Source of the DNA: Prevotella sp.
GTDB lineage: Bacteria > Bacteroidota > Bacteroidia > Bacteroidales > Bacteroidaceae
Reading direction: 5' to 3'
DNA length: 64,000 nucleotides
Assembly (NCBI GenBank): GCA_017524385.1
Contig: JAFWSS010000258.1
Span: forward strand, 1-64,000
A program made the position numbers and the translations under genes. Shown here in pieces: positions 1 through 8,269 of this stretch (the stretch's first letter is position 1; the number at the start of each line of letters is the position of its first letter). Below the pieces are notes generated by a model. It was given only the letters and a program-made list of their open reading frames with translations, did not search any database and was not told the origin of the DNA.

Positions 1-2
1 AG

Positions 3-908
3 GATGTCACGCGCTGGGAGTGTATCCTGTTTGGCTCATATCCTGCCAACGAGGTCGTTAGCGGCAGCTTCAATGCTGTGGATGACTATGCATTGGTGGA
101 TGGCGATGTGATCGTAGATGCCACACTCTACAGCCAACTGGAGGGTGCCCAATGGACGGATGACGACACGGAAATCAATGGTACGCGCTACCACAGGCTG
201 AAAGGTGATGGTGTTGTCACCTGTTCTACGGACAGGGAGCAGCATTACCGTTGGGCCGATCCCGATGCCTGGCACTATTTTGCCTACGCTCCCGTGAAGT
301 GGCGCATTCTGAAGATCAGCGGCACTAAAGCCGTGCTATTAGCCGACCGCATGCCCGACACCTGTCCTTTCCACGATCAGGAAGAAGTCGTGAACTGGAG
401 CGGGAGCCACCTGCGCCAATGGCTGAACAACGCGTTCTACACCCGTGCCTTCTCTAACGAGGAACGTGCGGCCATAAAGACTACCGAGGTTAAGAACCCG
501 GCCAACCCTCACTATGGCACCGACTGCGGACCCGACACGCAGGACCATGTGTTCATCCTTTCTAATGACGAGGTTTTTGCCTCCTCGTTGGCTTCCGACT
601 ATGGTTTCTATGCAGGTAGCGGCATCGACGATTCCGCTCGCCGTTTCCGCTCCACGCTCTATGCCAAGTGCCGTGGTGCCTGGTGGTCGTCGGTTGAGGG
701 CTATCGCGGCAACTCCTTCTGGTTCATGCGCACCAGCGGCTATACCTCCAGCAGCATCACCTACGTCTGTGACTTCGGCTATCTGTATAACCAGGGAACG
801 GCAGTCACCTGCGACGATGCCGCCGTACTGCCGGCTATTACAGTCGATTTGACAAAAGCAAATTACCAAAAGGCCCTGCCTGTCGCATCCACAGACGTGA
901 ACAACTAA
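3..908 (+). CDS. DUF6273-type domain protein, 5' end outside window
   Basis: The reading frame is open from base 3, upstream of the first ATG at base 78, so the true start lies before the window. The visible C-terminal part reads like the DUF6273 fold: a WECILFGSYP-like strand near the left edge, WRILKI, a stretch ending in LRQWLNNAFY, then an aromatic WWSSVEGY...FWFMRTSGY segment and a closing VLPAITVDL. DUF6273 domains are usually modules of secreted or surface proteins of unknown function; no catalytic residue can be assigned. A strong double hairpin follows the stop codon. The domain assignment rests on pattern recognition only. Confidence 0.72.
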   Translation, partial: DVTRWECILFGSYPANEVVSGSFNAVDDYALVDGDVIVDATLYSQLEGAQWTDDDTEINGTRYHRLKGDGVVTCSTDREQHYRWADPDAWHYFAYAPVKWRILKISGTKAVLLADRMPDTCPFHDQEEVVNWSGSHLRQWLNNAFYTRAFSNEERAAIKTTEVKNPANPHYGTDCGPDTQDHVFILSNDEVFASSLASDYGFYAGSGIDDSARRFRSTLYAKCRGAWWSSVEGYRGNSFWFMRTSGYTSSSITYVCDFGYLYNQGTAVTCDDAAVLPAITVDLTKANYQKALPVASTDVNN

Positions 909-917
909 ACTAATTTC

Positions 918-990
918 ACGGCCTGGAAGCGCACGCTCCCAGGCCGTTAAGGACCTCTTGAGACGGGATTCCTCCCGTCTCCACGATTTT
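918..990 (+). terminator. Double-hairpin terminator region
   Basis: A 9-bp stem (918-926 with 939-947) encloses a further 4-bp stem. It is followed by a second perfect 9-bp stem (960-968 with 973-981, loop ttcc) and a short tract ending in TTTT at 987-990. It lies directly after the DUF6273 gene and before a convergent gene. Confidence 0.7.
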
Positions 991-1041
991 GGCATAGTGG
1001 ACATTCAAGCCATATTGGATGCCAGCAAGTGAGCAATAACC

Positions 1042-1563
1042 CTATGCTCTCACTGCCTCCATCATCCGTTGGTACAACTCCGAGCCGGAGAGCGATTTCA
1101 TCCAACTCTTGCAAGTTTCAACCTTCTGGCAAAAGTCTTCAAAGGGGAAGTTGGCCCCAGGACCGGCTTTCTCTTTAGACAAGTCACATTGTCTGACAAC
1201 TTTGGCGTTATCATACGAGAGACTTAGCAAGGCGACGAGCATGACGGCGGCGTCTTCCTGTTTCTTGTTCATCTGTTCCTTGTTGAAATCACCTTCGAAG
1301 CAAATGCCTACCGACTCCGGGTTGTAGCCGTATGCATGTGCACCGACAGCCCAGACAGGACGCCCCTCGAAGATTTCTCCCTCCTTGTTGACGAAGTAGT
1401 GGTAGGCGATACCAGCCCAACCCTTGTTGAGATGCCATTGATGCACGTCATTGACTGTGTGGCGGGTTGCCACCTCGGAATGGTGAAGAATCACATACTT
1501 GGTGGCATGGTCGCCTCGGCGTGACATATCTTCCTTGAAAATCAAATTGGTGTTGAGTAACAT
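1042..1563 (-). CDS. N-acetylmuramoyl-L-alanine amidase-fold (Amidase_2/PGRP) protein, probably lacking zinc ligands
   Basis: The 173-residue protein covers one Amidase_2 domain and little else. Family landmarks are VILHHSE (residues 24-30), WHLNKGWAGIAYHYFV, the strand GEIFEGRP, GAHAYGYN and VGICFEGDF. In active members the zinc site uses a His in the HHS motif, a His in a GHRD-like motif and a Cys in a TxCPG-like motif. Here the second motif reads VVRQCDL (His replaced by Gln125) and the third reads KAGPG (Cys replaced by Gly134), so two of three ligands are missing. It may therefore bind peptidoglycan rather than cut it. No signal peptide is visible. It is divergently transcribed from the yifB-like gene. 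Confidence 0.82.
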   Translation of the reverse strand: MLLNTNLIFKEDMSRRGDHATKYVILHHSEVATRHTVNDVHQWHLNKGWAGIAYHYFVNKEGEIFEGRPVWAVGAHAYGYNPESVGICFEGDFNKEQMNKKQEDAAVMLVALLSLSYDNAKVVRQCDLSKEKAGPGANFPFEDFCQKVETCKSWMKSLSGSELYQRMMEAVRA

Positions 1564-1679
1564 AGACTAAATTATTTAATTGGGTTAATAATAAACTATT
1601 TTACAATGGGAAACCGACATTCCTGTGAATCACGAAAGCCATAGAGCCACATGTTTCTTGGAAATGATGGAAAAGTGTA

Positions 1680-1727
1680 CAAATTTAAGGAAAAAACATG
1701 AATTCTCAACAAAAAAATGTAATTTTG
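1680..1727. promoter_or_regulatory. Overlapping divergent promoters for the amidase-like gene and yifB
   Basis: The plus strand carries a -7 box TAATTTTG at 1720-1727, about 42 bases before the yifB ATG. The minus strand carries TAAATTTG at 1680-1687 with TTG 19 bases upstream (plus-strand CAA at 1707-1709), driving the amidase-like gene with a leader of about 110 bases. Both match the Bacteroidota consensus TAnnTTTG. No clear -33 box exists for the plus-strand one. Confidence 0.5.
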
Positions 1728-1768
1728 TCAGTTGAAAGCTATTCTTCCCAAGAATACAACCAGAGCCC

Positions 1769-3316
1769 ATGCTAGCAAAGACCTATTGTGCCGCCGTGGT
1801 GGGGCTTGAGGCCACCACCATCACGATCGAAGTGAACATGACCCGCGGTGTGATGTTCAACCTCTCTGGAATGGCCGACACCGCCGTTCGCGAGAGCTAT
1901 GCCCGCATCAACGCCGCCCTACCCAACGTGGGGTACCGCCTACCGGTGTCGTCGCTCACCATCAACCTGTCGCCCGCCGACATCAAGAAGGAGGGCAGCA
2001 GCTACGACCTTCCCATCGCCATCGGCATGCTCGCCGCCCATGGCAAACTCCCCACCGACCACCTTGGGGAATATATGATGGTAGGAGAGTTGGGACTCGA
2101 CGGCAAACTAAAACCCATCCGCGCCGCCCTGCCCATCTCCATACGAGCAAGGAAGGAGAAGTTCAAAGGCCTCATCGTGCCACGCGACAACGCCCGCGAA
2201 GCCGCCGTTGTGAACAACCTGGAGGTGTATGGCTTGGACGACATCACACAGGTGGTGGGCCTGCTCTCCGGCACGAGCAAGCCCGAACCAGTGTTTGTGG
2301 ACACAAGGAAGGAATTCTACGAGCAGCAGACGAACTTCGACCTTGACTACGCCGACGTGCGCGGACAAGAGAACGTGAAACGCGCCCTCGAAGTGGCTGC
2401 AGCCGGCGGACACAACCTCATCATGATCGGGCCGCCGGGAAGCGGCAAGTCGATGATGGCAAAGCGTTTGCCTGGCATTCTCCCGCCACTATCTTTGGCT
2501 GAGAGTCTGGAAACCACCCAGGTGCACTCCGTGGCGGGCAAACTCGGCCGTGACACCTCGCTCATCTCCCAGCGCCCCTTCCGAAGCCCGCACCACACCA
2601 TCTCGCAAGTGGGGCTTTGCGGTGGCACGTCGTCGGCACAGCCCGGGGAGGTGTCGCTGGCACACAACGGCGTGCTGTTCCTCGACGAACTGACCGAATT
2701 TTCAAAACAGACGCTCGAGGTGCTGCGACAGCCTCTTGAAGACCGCAAAATCACCGTGGCGCGAGCGAAATACACCGTGGAATACCCCTGCTCCTTCATG
2801 TTCGTCGCCTCGATGAACCCCTGCCCTTGCGGCTACTATGGCGACCCCACCCACACCTGCGTCTGCACACCGGGACAAATCCAACGCTACATGTCGAAAA
2901 TCTCCGGGCCGCTGCTCGACCGCATCGACATCCACATCGAATGCGCTGCCGTGACCTACGACGACCTCTCCAAGGCTCCGATGGGTGAACCCAGCGAGAA
3001 AATCAGGGAAAGGGTGCTTCGCGCCCGCAAGATACAGGAGCAGCGCTACCATGGAATGAAAGGCATCCATTGCAACGCACAGATGACAGAGCGCATGATC
3101 CACCAATATGCCGAACCCGACGAAAGCTCGCTGGCCCTGTTGCGATTGGGGATGGAACGCCTGAAACTCTCCGCCCGCGCCTACAACAGGATTTTGAAGG
3201 TGGCGCGCACCATCGCCGACCTCGAAGGGGCGGAAAAGGTGCTCTCGAAACACATCGCAGAAGCCATCGGATATCGCAACCTCGACCGGGGCGACTGGGC
3301 GGAACGAGGGGTGTGA
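1769..3316 (+). CDS. YifB/ComM family Mg-chelatase-like AAA+ ATPase
   Basis: This 515-residue protein has the full YifB/ComM architecture. An N-terminal Lon-protease-like S5 domain covers about residues 1-165, a Mg-chelatase AAA+ domain runs from about 195 and a C-terminal Mg_chelatase_C helical part ends it. Walker A is GPPGSGKS (221-228), Walker B is GVLFLDEL (301-308), and the Cys-rich NPCPCGYYGD segment plus LDRIDIHIE are typical of the family. In naturally transformable bacteria ComM is a branch-migration helicase acting during integration of taken-up DNA; a role in recombination is inferred here from the family. The ATG at 1769 lies about 35 bases after the predicted transcription start. 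Confidence 0.93.
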   Translation: MLAKTYCAAVVGLEATTITIEVNMTRGVMFNLSGMADTAVRESYARINAALPNVGYRLPVSSLTINLSPADIKKEGSSYDLPIAIGMLAAHGKLPTDHLGEYMMVGELGLDGKLKPIRAALPISIRARKEKFKGLIVPRDNAREAAVVNNLEVYGLDDITQVVGLLSGTSKPEPVFVDTRKEFYEQQTNFDLDYADVRGQENVKRALEVAAAGGHNLIMIGPPGSGKSMMAKRLPGILPPLSLAESLETTQVHSVAGKLGRDTSLISQRPFRSPHHTISQVGLCGGTSSAQPGEVSLAHNGVLFLDELTEFSKQTLEVLRQPLEDRKITVARAKYTVEYPCSFMFVASMNPCPCGYYGDPTHTCVCTPGQIQRYMSKISGPLLDRIDIHIECAAVTYDDLSKAPMGEPSEKIRERVLRARKIQEQRYHGMKGIHCNAQMTERMIHQYAEPDESSLALLRLGMERLKLSARAYNRILKVARTIADLEGAEKVLSKHIAEAIGYRNLDRGDWAERGV

Positions 3317-3408
3317 GACGTGTTAACAAGCAACATACGTTTGGGTAAACAGCCTGCTGTGCGCGAAAAGGGCTTGGAAGAGATATGGATTGCTGGAACA
3401 AAATAATA

Positions 3409-3430
3409 GTCCGCCATATTTCAGGCGGAC
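3409..3430. terminator. Hairpin downstream of yifB
   Basis: A 7-bp perfect inverted repeat GTCCGCC/GGCGGAC with an 8-base loop sits between the yifB stop and the convergent gene ending at 3539. AT-rich sequence follows, but there is no clean T-run, so terminator function is only likely. Confidence 0.5.
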
Positions 3431-3538
3431 CAATTTACTTGTTTAAAAATAATTATTTTATAGAAATGTCGTGCTAATTTTATCGTCGTAAATTGAGATT
3501 ATTGGTATTGTGACATTTTCAACGAATTCGCGAAACAT

Positions 3539-5038
3539 CTATTTTCCCAAGGCATTGATCAATTCTTGGATGACCCTTTCATCAATGACCTTCTCAAATT
3601 TGTTTGAATATTCAGGATTTATATTGGAAGAAACTTGTATGCCAAAAGAATTGCGAACGGTTGTACACCATGCCCCTCCATAAATACGGTCTTCAAAAGT
3701 GCAGTTTCCCCAATAGTTTTCCACGTTGCTTGCCTGTACCAACACCCTGTACTTTCCATTCTTCACCTTTACCCACTCATAAGCACCAGGTTTGAATTTT
3801 TTACTATATCCCGTAGGACCGTTCAAGGAGACAGTGATGGTTGCCTTCTTGTCACCATTTCCTAAGAAAATCAAGGAATAACCAGGCTGGGAATAACCTC
3901 CGAAGTATGTAAGGTCGCTAAGTGAAGCGGGTTCTTTCAGGAAAGGAGCGAGCCTAAAATCACTAATTTTGTTTTGTGCGTCGCTAGAATAGTAGCCTGA
4001 GGGATACTTGTTGACGAAATCCTCGTAAGCGGCGAGGGTGTTTTTCTTCTGGGCTTGTTGCCATGCAGCATCTTCTATTTGCTTGAGTTTCTTGATGGTT
4101 TCGTCGGCATGTTTTCCTTCAGGATATTCTTCATAGTAAGCACAAAAATCTTCATACTTGTCACTATCCTTCGCTTTCTCCCACAAAGTCAATTCCTTCA
4201 AAGCAAGCTCTGCAGTTTTTTTGTTTATTCCATCCTCATGGCTAGCAAGATAGCTTTCGTATGCAGCCTTTGTATCTTTTGAGGTGGCTACCTTCCAATC
4301 GTAGCGGTCTTGGTTCACCTCAAGGCTATCGGCAGCCTCAAGGGCGAATGGAGAATCGTCGCCAAACTGAGAGATATATTCGGAAAAGAGTGAGGGATTG
4401 CTTCCTGTGGAGCGGTCAGTCAATGCGTACCATTTGCTCACGGCCTCCGCCACCTTGTGGTTTTTTGCTCCTATTCCTTCGCATCCCTCATAGTCGCAAA
4501 CGGCATTATTGGCGCAAAGATTAGCAAACGTCTCGTATGCCAGTCTCGTGTTTTCTTCCTTGGCGAAAAGCAACAATTCATTCTCATTGAAACAGTTAAG
4601 CCTTGCCCTTGCCTCATTTGCAAATTTTGAATTGGGATATTTTATCAAGTACTTTTCGAAATCCGAACTCGACGTACTGTACTGAATGGAGAGGAAGTCG
4701 TTTTTCTCGTTCGACTTTTTCCCATATTTTTTCTTAAGCATAGAGGTGAGCACATCACCGACGGTGGAATTAGGTTCGTAACCGACATCGTCTTTCACTT
4801 TCAACGCCTTTTTCAGTTGCGGTGAAATCAGGTTGAAGGTTTCTGAAGGAACAACGGTGAGCAGATTGACATTGTCAATGCCTTGCTGTTGAAGCAACGT
4901 ACTGATGGCCTCAAAAGGCGACATGCCTTTTTGGGTTTCATCCACAGCTTCCGTATGAGCAGATACGGAAAAACAAAAACTAAGCAAAACAGCCATGGCT
5001 GTCAGCATCTTGAATCGGAATGTGTGAAATGGTTTCAT
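3539..5038 (-). CDS. Secreted protein with repeated short helical (TPR-like) units, function unknown
   Basis: The start is placed at the Met at 5038, because it begins a good signal peptide (MKPFHTFRFK, a hydrophobic core, then SFCFSVSA before HTEAV); the longer reading frame from 5068 adds only ten residues. The mature protein of about 475 residues contains four or five degenerate repeats, each a helix pair around an aromatic-x-Tyr-Pro turn followed by Ala-rich helix, such as IKYPNSKFANEARARL, EEYPEGKHADETIKKL and NKYPSGYYSSDAQNKI. These resemble the repeats of BamD/CpoB-like periplasmic scaffolds. The last 110 residues look beta-rich with several Gly, Tyr and Trp and two Cys. No catalytic motif is visible. 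An exported scaffold or binding protein is the most that can be said. Confidence 0.8.
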   Translation of the reverse strand: MKPFHTFRFKMLTAMAVLLSFCFSVSAHTEAVDETQKGMSPFEAISTLLQQQGIDNVNLLTVVPSETFNLISPQLKKALKVKDDVGYEPNSTVGDVLTSMLKKKYGKKSNEKNDFLSIQYSTSSSDFEKYLIKYPNSKFANEARARLNCFNENELLLFAKEENTRLAYETFANLCANNAVCDYEGCEGIGAKNHKVAEAVSKWYALTDRSTGSNPSLFSEYISQFGDDSPFALEAADSLEVNQDRYDWKVATSKDTKAAYESYLASHEDGINKKTAELALKELTLWEKAKDSDKYEDFCAYYEEYPEGKHADETIKKLKQIEDAAWQQAQKKNTLAAYEDFVNKYPSGYYSSDAQNKISDFRLAPFLKEPASLSDLTYFGGYSQPGYSLIFLGNGDKKATITVSLNGPTGYSKKFKPGAYEWVKVKNGKYRVLVQASNVENYWGNCTFEDRIYGGAWCTTVRNSFGIQVSSNINPEYSNKFEKVIDERVIQELINALGK

Positions 5039-5118
5039 AAAAAAGATCAAATGGTTATAAAAATTCATGTATCGTCTTTAAGGTATAGAACGAGATATGG
5101 TATTAAAACTATCATTGG

Positions 5119-5148
5119 CAAAGGTAATAAAAAAAAACAACCAAACAA
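5119..5148 (-). promoter_or_regulatory. Promoter of the repeat-protein gene
   Basis: On the minus strand TACCTTTG (plus-strand CAAAGGTA at 5119-5126) is preceded by TTG (plus-strand CAA at 5146-5148) with a 19-base spacer. This is a close match to the Bacteroidota consensus, and it leaves a leader of about 75 bases before the start at 5038. Confidence 0.6.
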
Positions 5149-5250
5149 CTTTCACATCATTATTTGAAAAAAAATCAAATGAATGGGAAACAGCCTTTAT
5201 CCAATTCAAGAAGATGTTGCCCCCCTGCCCGGCTCTGCCAAAGCTCGGCA

Positions 5251-6438
5251 TCACTCACGTTTTTTCTTGAGATGACTTCTGTTTCTTGCAAGATGTAGAA
5301 TCAACAACAATAATGAACTCCCCACAGCGACATAAAGGAGGATGCGTGACCTCTCTTCCATAAAATAACACAGTCGCCCTATACTGATTTCTCTTTCCAA
5401 ATCCCCCCTCATTCTGACAGCCTCCTCATGAGCAGCCTGCCTGATGGCATCCACTTCCGTCTCCTCAAGACATTTCTGCTTTGCCAAAGCATCTGCGTAA
5501 GCCTTCAGCCCCTCTTCGTCTTTTCCCGTGACAGCCTCCTCAAAACTGCGCGTTTCATATTCGGAACCATTGCTTGACTTCTTGACATTGACCCCGTGGT
5601 CCTTCAGATGTTCAGTGGTGATTCGATGCATGACCTCCCTCATATACTTTTCGCTTACGCCAGCCTTCTTTTCCACATCGGAAAACGACGAACCGGTTTC
5701 ATCTTCCTTCACACTGGGAGCATGGTCATCAGCCTCGAAAACACCATAAGCGAAATGATATGCCCAAAGCGTGTCGTTGCCATTGATTTCCTTATCATAA
5801 CACCTTCCATACTCAGACCAGTCGGTCAGTGGTTTGATGTCGTTCCTATGGTACAATTGGAAACCGTAGTAAAAAGCAAGGCAGATCACCGCCACAAGCA
5901 GCAACTTGAAATAGAAACAACGTAGGAATCCCTTGCCTATGGTAGCCTCATTGATGGCCTTCACCACGGGTTCGATTTCCCTCTCCACCTTCTCCTTGCT
6001 TGCAGGATTGTCATGCCTTTGCTTGCATTTCTCCAACAAGAACTGCAGGTCACTCACCGTAATCGGGAGGGATTGTATCTCATAACAAGGGTTTTGCTCT
6101 TGGTTCCACCCCAATAGTCTCAGGATCAATTGGTTGTCTTCATTCAAGAAAAATTCAAACTGCTTGATGTCAGAGAACGGGACGAACTGTTCCTCGTAGA
6201 ATTGTATGCCATCCTCAAAGATTTCAATTTGAGCCACAGGTGAGAATATACGATCCCTTACAAAGTTGATCTTAAGCCAAGCCAAAATGCTGAAGACAAT
6301 CAAGAAAAACAAGCCAGCAAAAATGCCCCCCCTGGAGCCTTCAAATATCAGGGCGATGCCGACGCATGTGAAAAACACGAAAACAACCGTATTATCCAAT
6401 AGTTTATCTACAGCCTTGTAAATCTTTATTTCATTCAT
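5251..6438 (-). CDS. Predicted inner-membrane protein, function unknown
   Basis: The 395-residue protein has two N-terminal membrane segments (about residues 17-33 and 37-56), then a soluble stretch with PH-like strand patterns (IEIFEDGIQFYEEQFVPF), a third segment near residues 173-192 and a last one near 366-383 ending in a basic tail. The part between the third and fourth segments is charged, with many Glu and Lys, and is probably helical. No family is recognised. It starts 60 bases after the stop of the AraC-type gene on the same strand, so the two may be co-transcribed. No promoter of its own is evident. Confidence 0.72.
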   Translation of the reverse strand: MNEIKIYKAVDKLLDNTVVFVFFTCVGIALIFEGSRGGIFAGLFFLIVFSILAWLKINFVRDRIFSPVAQIEIFEDGIQFYEEQFVPFSDIKQFEFFLNEDNQLILRLLGWNQEQNPCYEIQSLPITVSDLQFLLEKCKQRHDNPASKEKVEREIEPVVKAINEATIGKGFLRCFYFKLLLVAVICLAFYYGFQLYHRNDIKPLTDWSEYGRCYDKEINGNDTLWAYHFAYGVFEADDHAPSVKEDETGSSFSDVEKKAGVSEKYMREVMHRITTEHLKDHGVNVKKSSNGSEYETRSFEEAVTGKDEEGLKAYADALAKQKCLEETEVDAIRQAAHEEAVRMRGDLEREISIGRLCYFMEERSRILLYVAVGSSLLLLILHLARNRSHLKKKRE

Positions 6439-6498
6439 CTCTCTTACATTTTAAGTGTTATACTTACGCCGTCCACTTGATGAGAAGATAAAAAGGGT

Positions 6499-7404
6499 TC
6501 ACGACCTTCTGTATTTGGAAGGCGACATTCCGACATGCTCCTTGAAGAACTTCCCCAAGAAAGACTGGTTGGGGAAATGCAGTATCCTGGCAATTTCCTT
6601 GATGCTCATGGTAGAACTTTTGAGCAGCACACGTATCTCAAGGGTGACGAAATGGTCGATCCACTCGTTGGGTGTGCGTCGGCTCATCTGCTTCACCGTC
6701 TCGGAGAGGTATTTGGGTGTGATGCACAGTTGCACGGCATACCAGCTTACCCGCCTTTCGCTACGGAAATTCTCCTTCACCAAGGCGATGAAAGTGTTGA
6801 AGATGACATCCGCCCTTGTCCGCTTGGGGGAGTTGGTCTGTTTTTGGTAAATCTCATTACCTATGTCATATACCATCGCCTTGAGCAGCGAGATGGCCAA
6901 TTCACGCCTGAAGCGATGCCCCATGTCATCCACTTTCTGGCGTATGGTGTTGAAATATCCAATGAAAGTCTCCGCTTTTTCGGGTTTCAAATTAAACACG
7001 GGACTATAGTAAGCGAAGAGGAACACCTGCGACATCTCATAGACCTCCTTGATGATTTCGGCGAAAAAGTCAACAGATGCCATGATGGCGATGCCCTTGC
7101 AGTCGGGACTGAGCATGTAGTCGCTGATCACCTGTCCGTCGTTGACCACGATGACATCGTTTTTACGCACCAAATGCTCCTTGGTGTCCACGGTGTATTG
7201 GGCACTTCCCTCCAGGCACATCGCCACAAAGAGGCAGTTCATCTCTCGAGGTTCTGCAGAGATGGGTACATCCTCGAAACGGCTGAAGAGCACGAGGTCG
7301 TCGTCGATGAACGAGCAGTCGTCCACGACGGCCTTGGCGGTCATAGGATTGATCTGGTGAAATTTTGCTTGTTCCATGGTTCGTTCTTGTGCTACAATGC
7401 GCAT
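6499..7404 (-). CDS. AraC-family transcriptional regulator
   Basis: The C-terminal third carries two helix-turn-helix units typical of AraC/XylS proteins: WYAVQLCITPKYLSETVKQ and MSIKEIARILHFPNQSFLGK, followed by FFKEHVGMSPSKYR. The N-terminal part is a cupin-like sensing domain with NDVIVVNDGQVI in the usual place. The frame is open from a GTG at 7413, but the ATG at 7404 is preferred, and a third Met at 7377 is possible. A good promoter lies about 35 bases upstream. Proteins of this type in Bacteroidales often control nearby or distant metabolic genes; the ligand and target are unknown. Confidence 0.9.
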   Translation of the reverse strand: MRIVAQERTMEQAKFHQINPMTAKAVVDDCSFIDDDLVLFSRFEDVPISAEPREMNCLFVAMCLEGSAQYTVDTKEHLVRKNDVIVVNDGQVISDYMLSPDCKGIAIMASVDFFAEIIKEVYEMSQVFLFAYYSPVFNLKPEKAETFIGYFNTIRQKVDDMGHRFRRELAISLLKAMVYDIGNEIYQKQTNSPKRTRADVIFNTFIALVKENFRSERRVSWYAVQLCITPKYLSETVKQMSRRTPNEWIDHFVTLEIRVLLKSSTMSIKEIARILHFPNQSFLGKFFKEHVGMSPSKYRRS

Positions 7405-7443
7405 TTTCCTCACTGGCAGATAGGCAATGCATCAGAATTTCTG

Positions 7444-7474
7444 CAAAATTAGCAAAAAAAACGTATTTCAGCAA
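7444..7474 (-). promoter_or_regulatory. Promoter of the AraC-type regulator gene
   Basis: The minus strand reads TTG (plus-strand CAA at 7472-7474), about 20 bases of spacer, then TAATTTTG (plus-strand CAAAATTA at 7444-7451). This places transcription start just upstream of the ATG at 7404. Confidence 0.62.
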
Positions 7475-7732
7475 GATTTTTCCGAAAAAACGAACAATTT
7501 CTACTTTTGTGTGACCTATGGGCATTGTTCAAGAATCAAAGAGATGTTATGTAGAGACGGCACATTGAGACGTCTCAAAAGGGGAGTTAAAGAGATAAGT
7601 ATGGTATTTTGGAAAAAGATGTTTTTTGTTTTCCAAGACAGAAAGAGGCGCCAGAACCGCTATCTAAAAGAAACGACAAGCATGCCCATGACACGAGCCA
7701 TGCACCCGACCTAATTTTTTTTGAAAAAAAGG
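7475..7732. other. Intergenic region between divergent araC-type gene and mraZ
   Basis: No convincing gene is present in this part of the 399-base gap. It holds a plus-strand TACTTTTG (7502-7509) that could be a second promoter reading toward mraZ, a perfect palindrome GAGACGTCTC at 7567-7576, and a single copy of GGGGAGTTAAAG starting at 7581. That last element matches the core of intergenic repeats found near 32150 and 63680. Confidence 0.5.
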
Positions 7733-7774
7733 TGGGGGAAAATGGGGGAAAATGGGGGAAAATGTATAATTTTG
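7733..7774 (+). promoter_or_regulatory. MraZ operator and dcw promoter
   Basis: Three direct copies of TGGGGGAAAA begin at 7733, 7743 and 7753 with an exact 10-bp period. They match the known MraZ target, TGGG repeats separated by 5-6 bases. They run directly into TAATTTTG at 7767-7774, a perfect -7 box, and occupy the place of the -33 element. MraZ bound here should block or replace the -33 contact, giving autoregulation of the whole cluster. Confidence 0.85.
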
Positions 7775-7803
7775 TAGCCTAATTCAAATAAAACGGGCAA
7801 AAC

Positions 7804-8265
7804 ATGCGATTATTGGGCAACATAGAGGCAAAGACCGACTCAAAAGGCAGGGTGTTTCTCCCCTCAGCATTCCGCAAGGTGCTTCAAGGAGAGGAAGGGT
7901 CTGCACTGGTGCTTCGTAAGGATGTCTTCCAACCCTGCCTGACCCTGTACCCCGAATCGTCATGGAACGAGCAGATGGACAGTGTGCGCCAGCGCATCAA
8001 CCGGTGGAACCCCCAGCACCAACAACTCTACCGCCAGTTCCTCTCCGACGTGGAGATAGTCTACCCCGACAGCAGCGGGCGCATTCTCATCCCCCGCCGC
8101 CTCCTCGAGGCCGCCGGCATCGACCAAGGCATCCGCTTCATCGGCATGGGCGACTACATCGAGGTGTGGAGCAGCCAAGCCACCGAGACCCCGTTTGTCG
8201 GCCAGGAAGAATTCACCGCTTCCTTGGCAAAACTGATGGCGGAACCTCCCGCCAGCCAACAATGA
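7804..8265 (+). CDS. mraZ: Division/cell wall cluster transcriptional repressor MraZ
   Basis: The 153-residue protein contains two SpoVT-AbrB half-repeats. The first has the signature TDSKGRVFLPSAFRK near residues 11-25, the second PDSSGRILIPRRLLEAAGI near 88-106. MraZ proteins form ring-shaped oligomers that bind GTGGG-type repeats upstream of their own gene. Exactly such repeats lie about 45 bases upstream, overlapping the promoter. It is the first gene of the dcw cluster, with four bases separating its stop from the rsmH start. Confidence 0.97.
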   Translation: MRLLGNIEAKTDSKGRVFLPSAFRKVLQGEEGSALVLRKDVFQPCLTLYPESSWNEQMDSVRQRINRWNPQHQQLYRQFLSDVEIVYPDSSGRILIPRRLLEAAGIDQGIRFIGMGDYIEVWSSQATETPFVGQEEFTASLAKLMAEPPASQQ

Positions 8266-8269
8266 CGCC

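Noticed and set aside
7427..7714. 95-residue plus-strand reading frame between the araC-type gene and mraZ
   Set aside because: Composition is unlike neighbouring genes, no family resemblance, and it lies over the promoter of the divergent araC-type gene.
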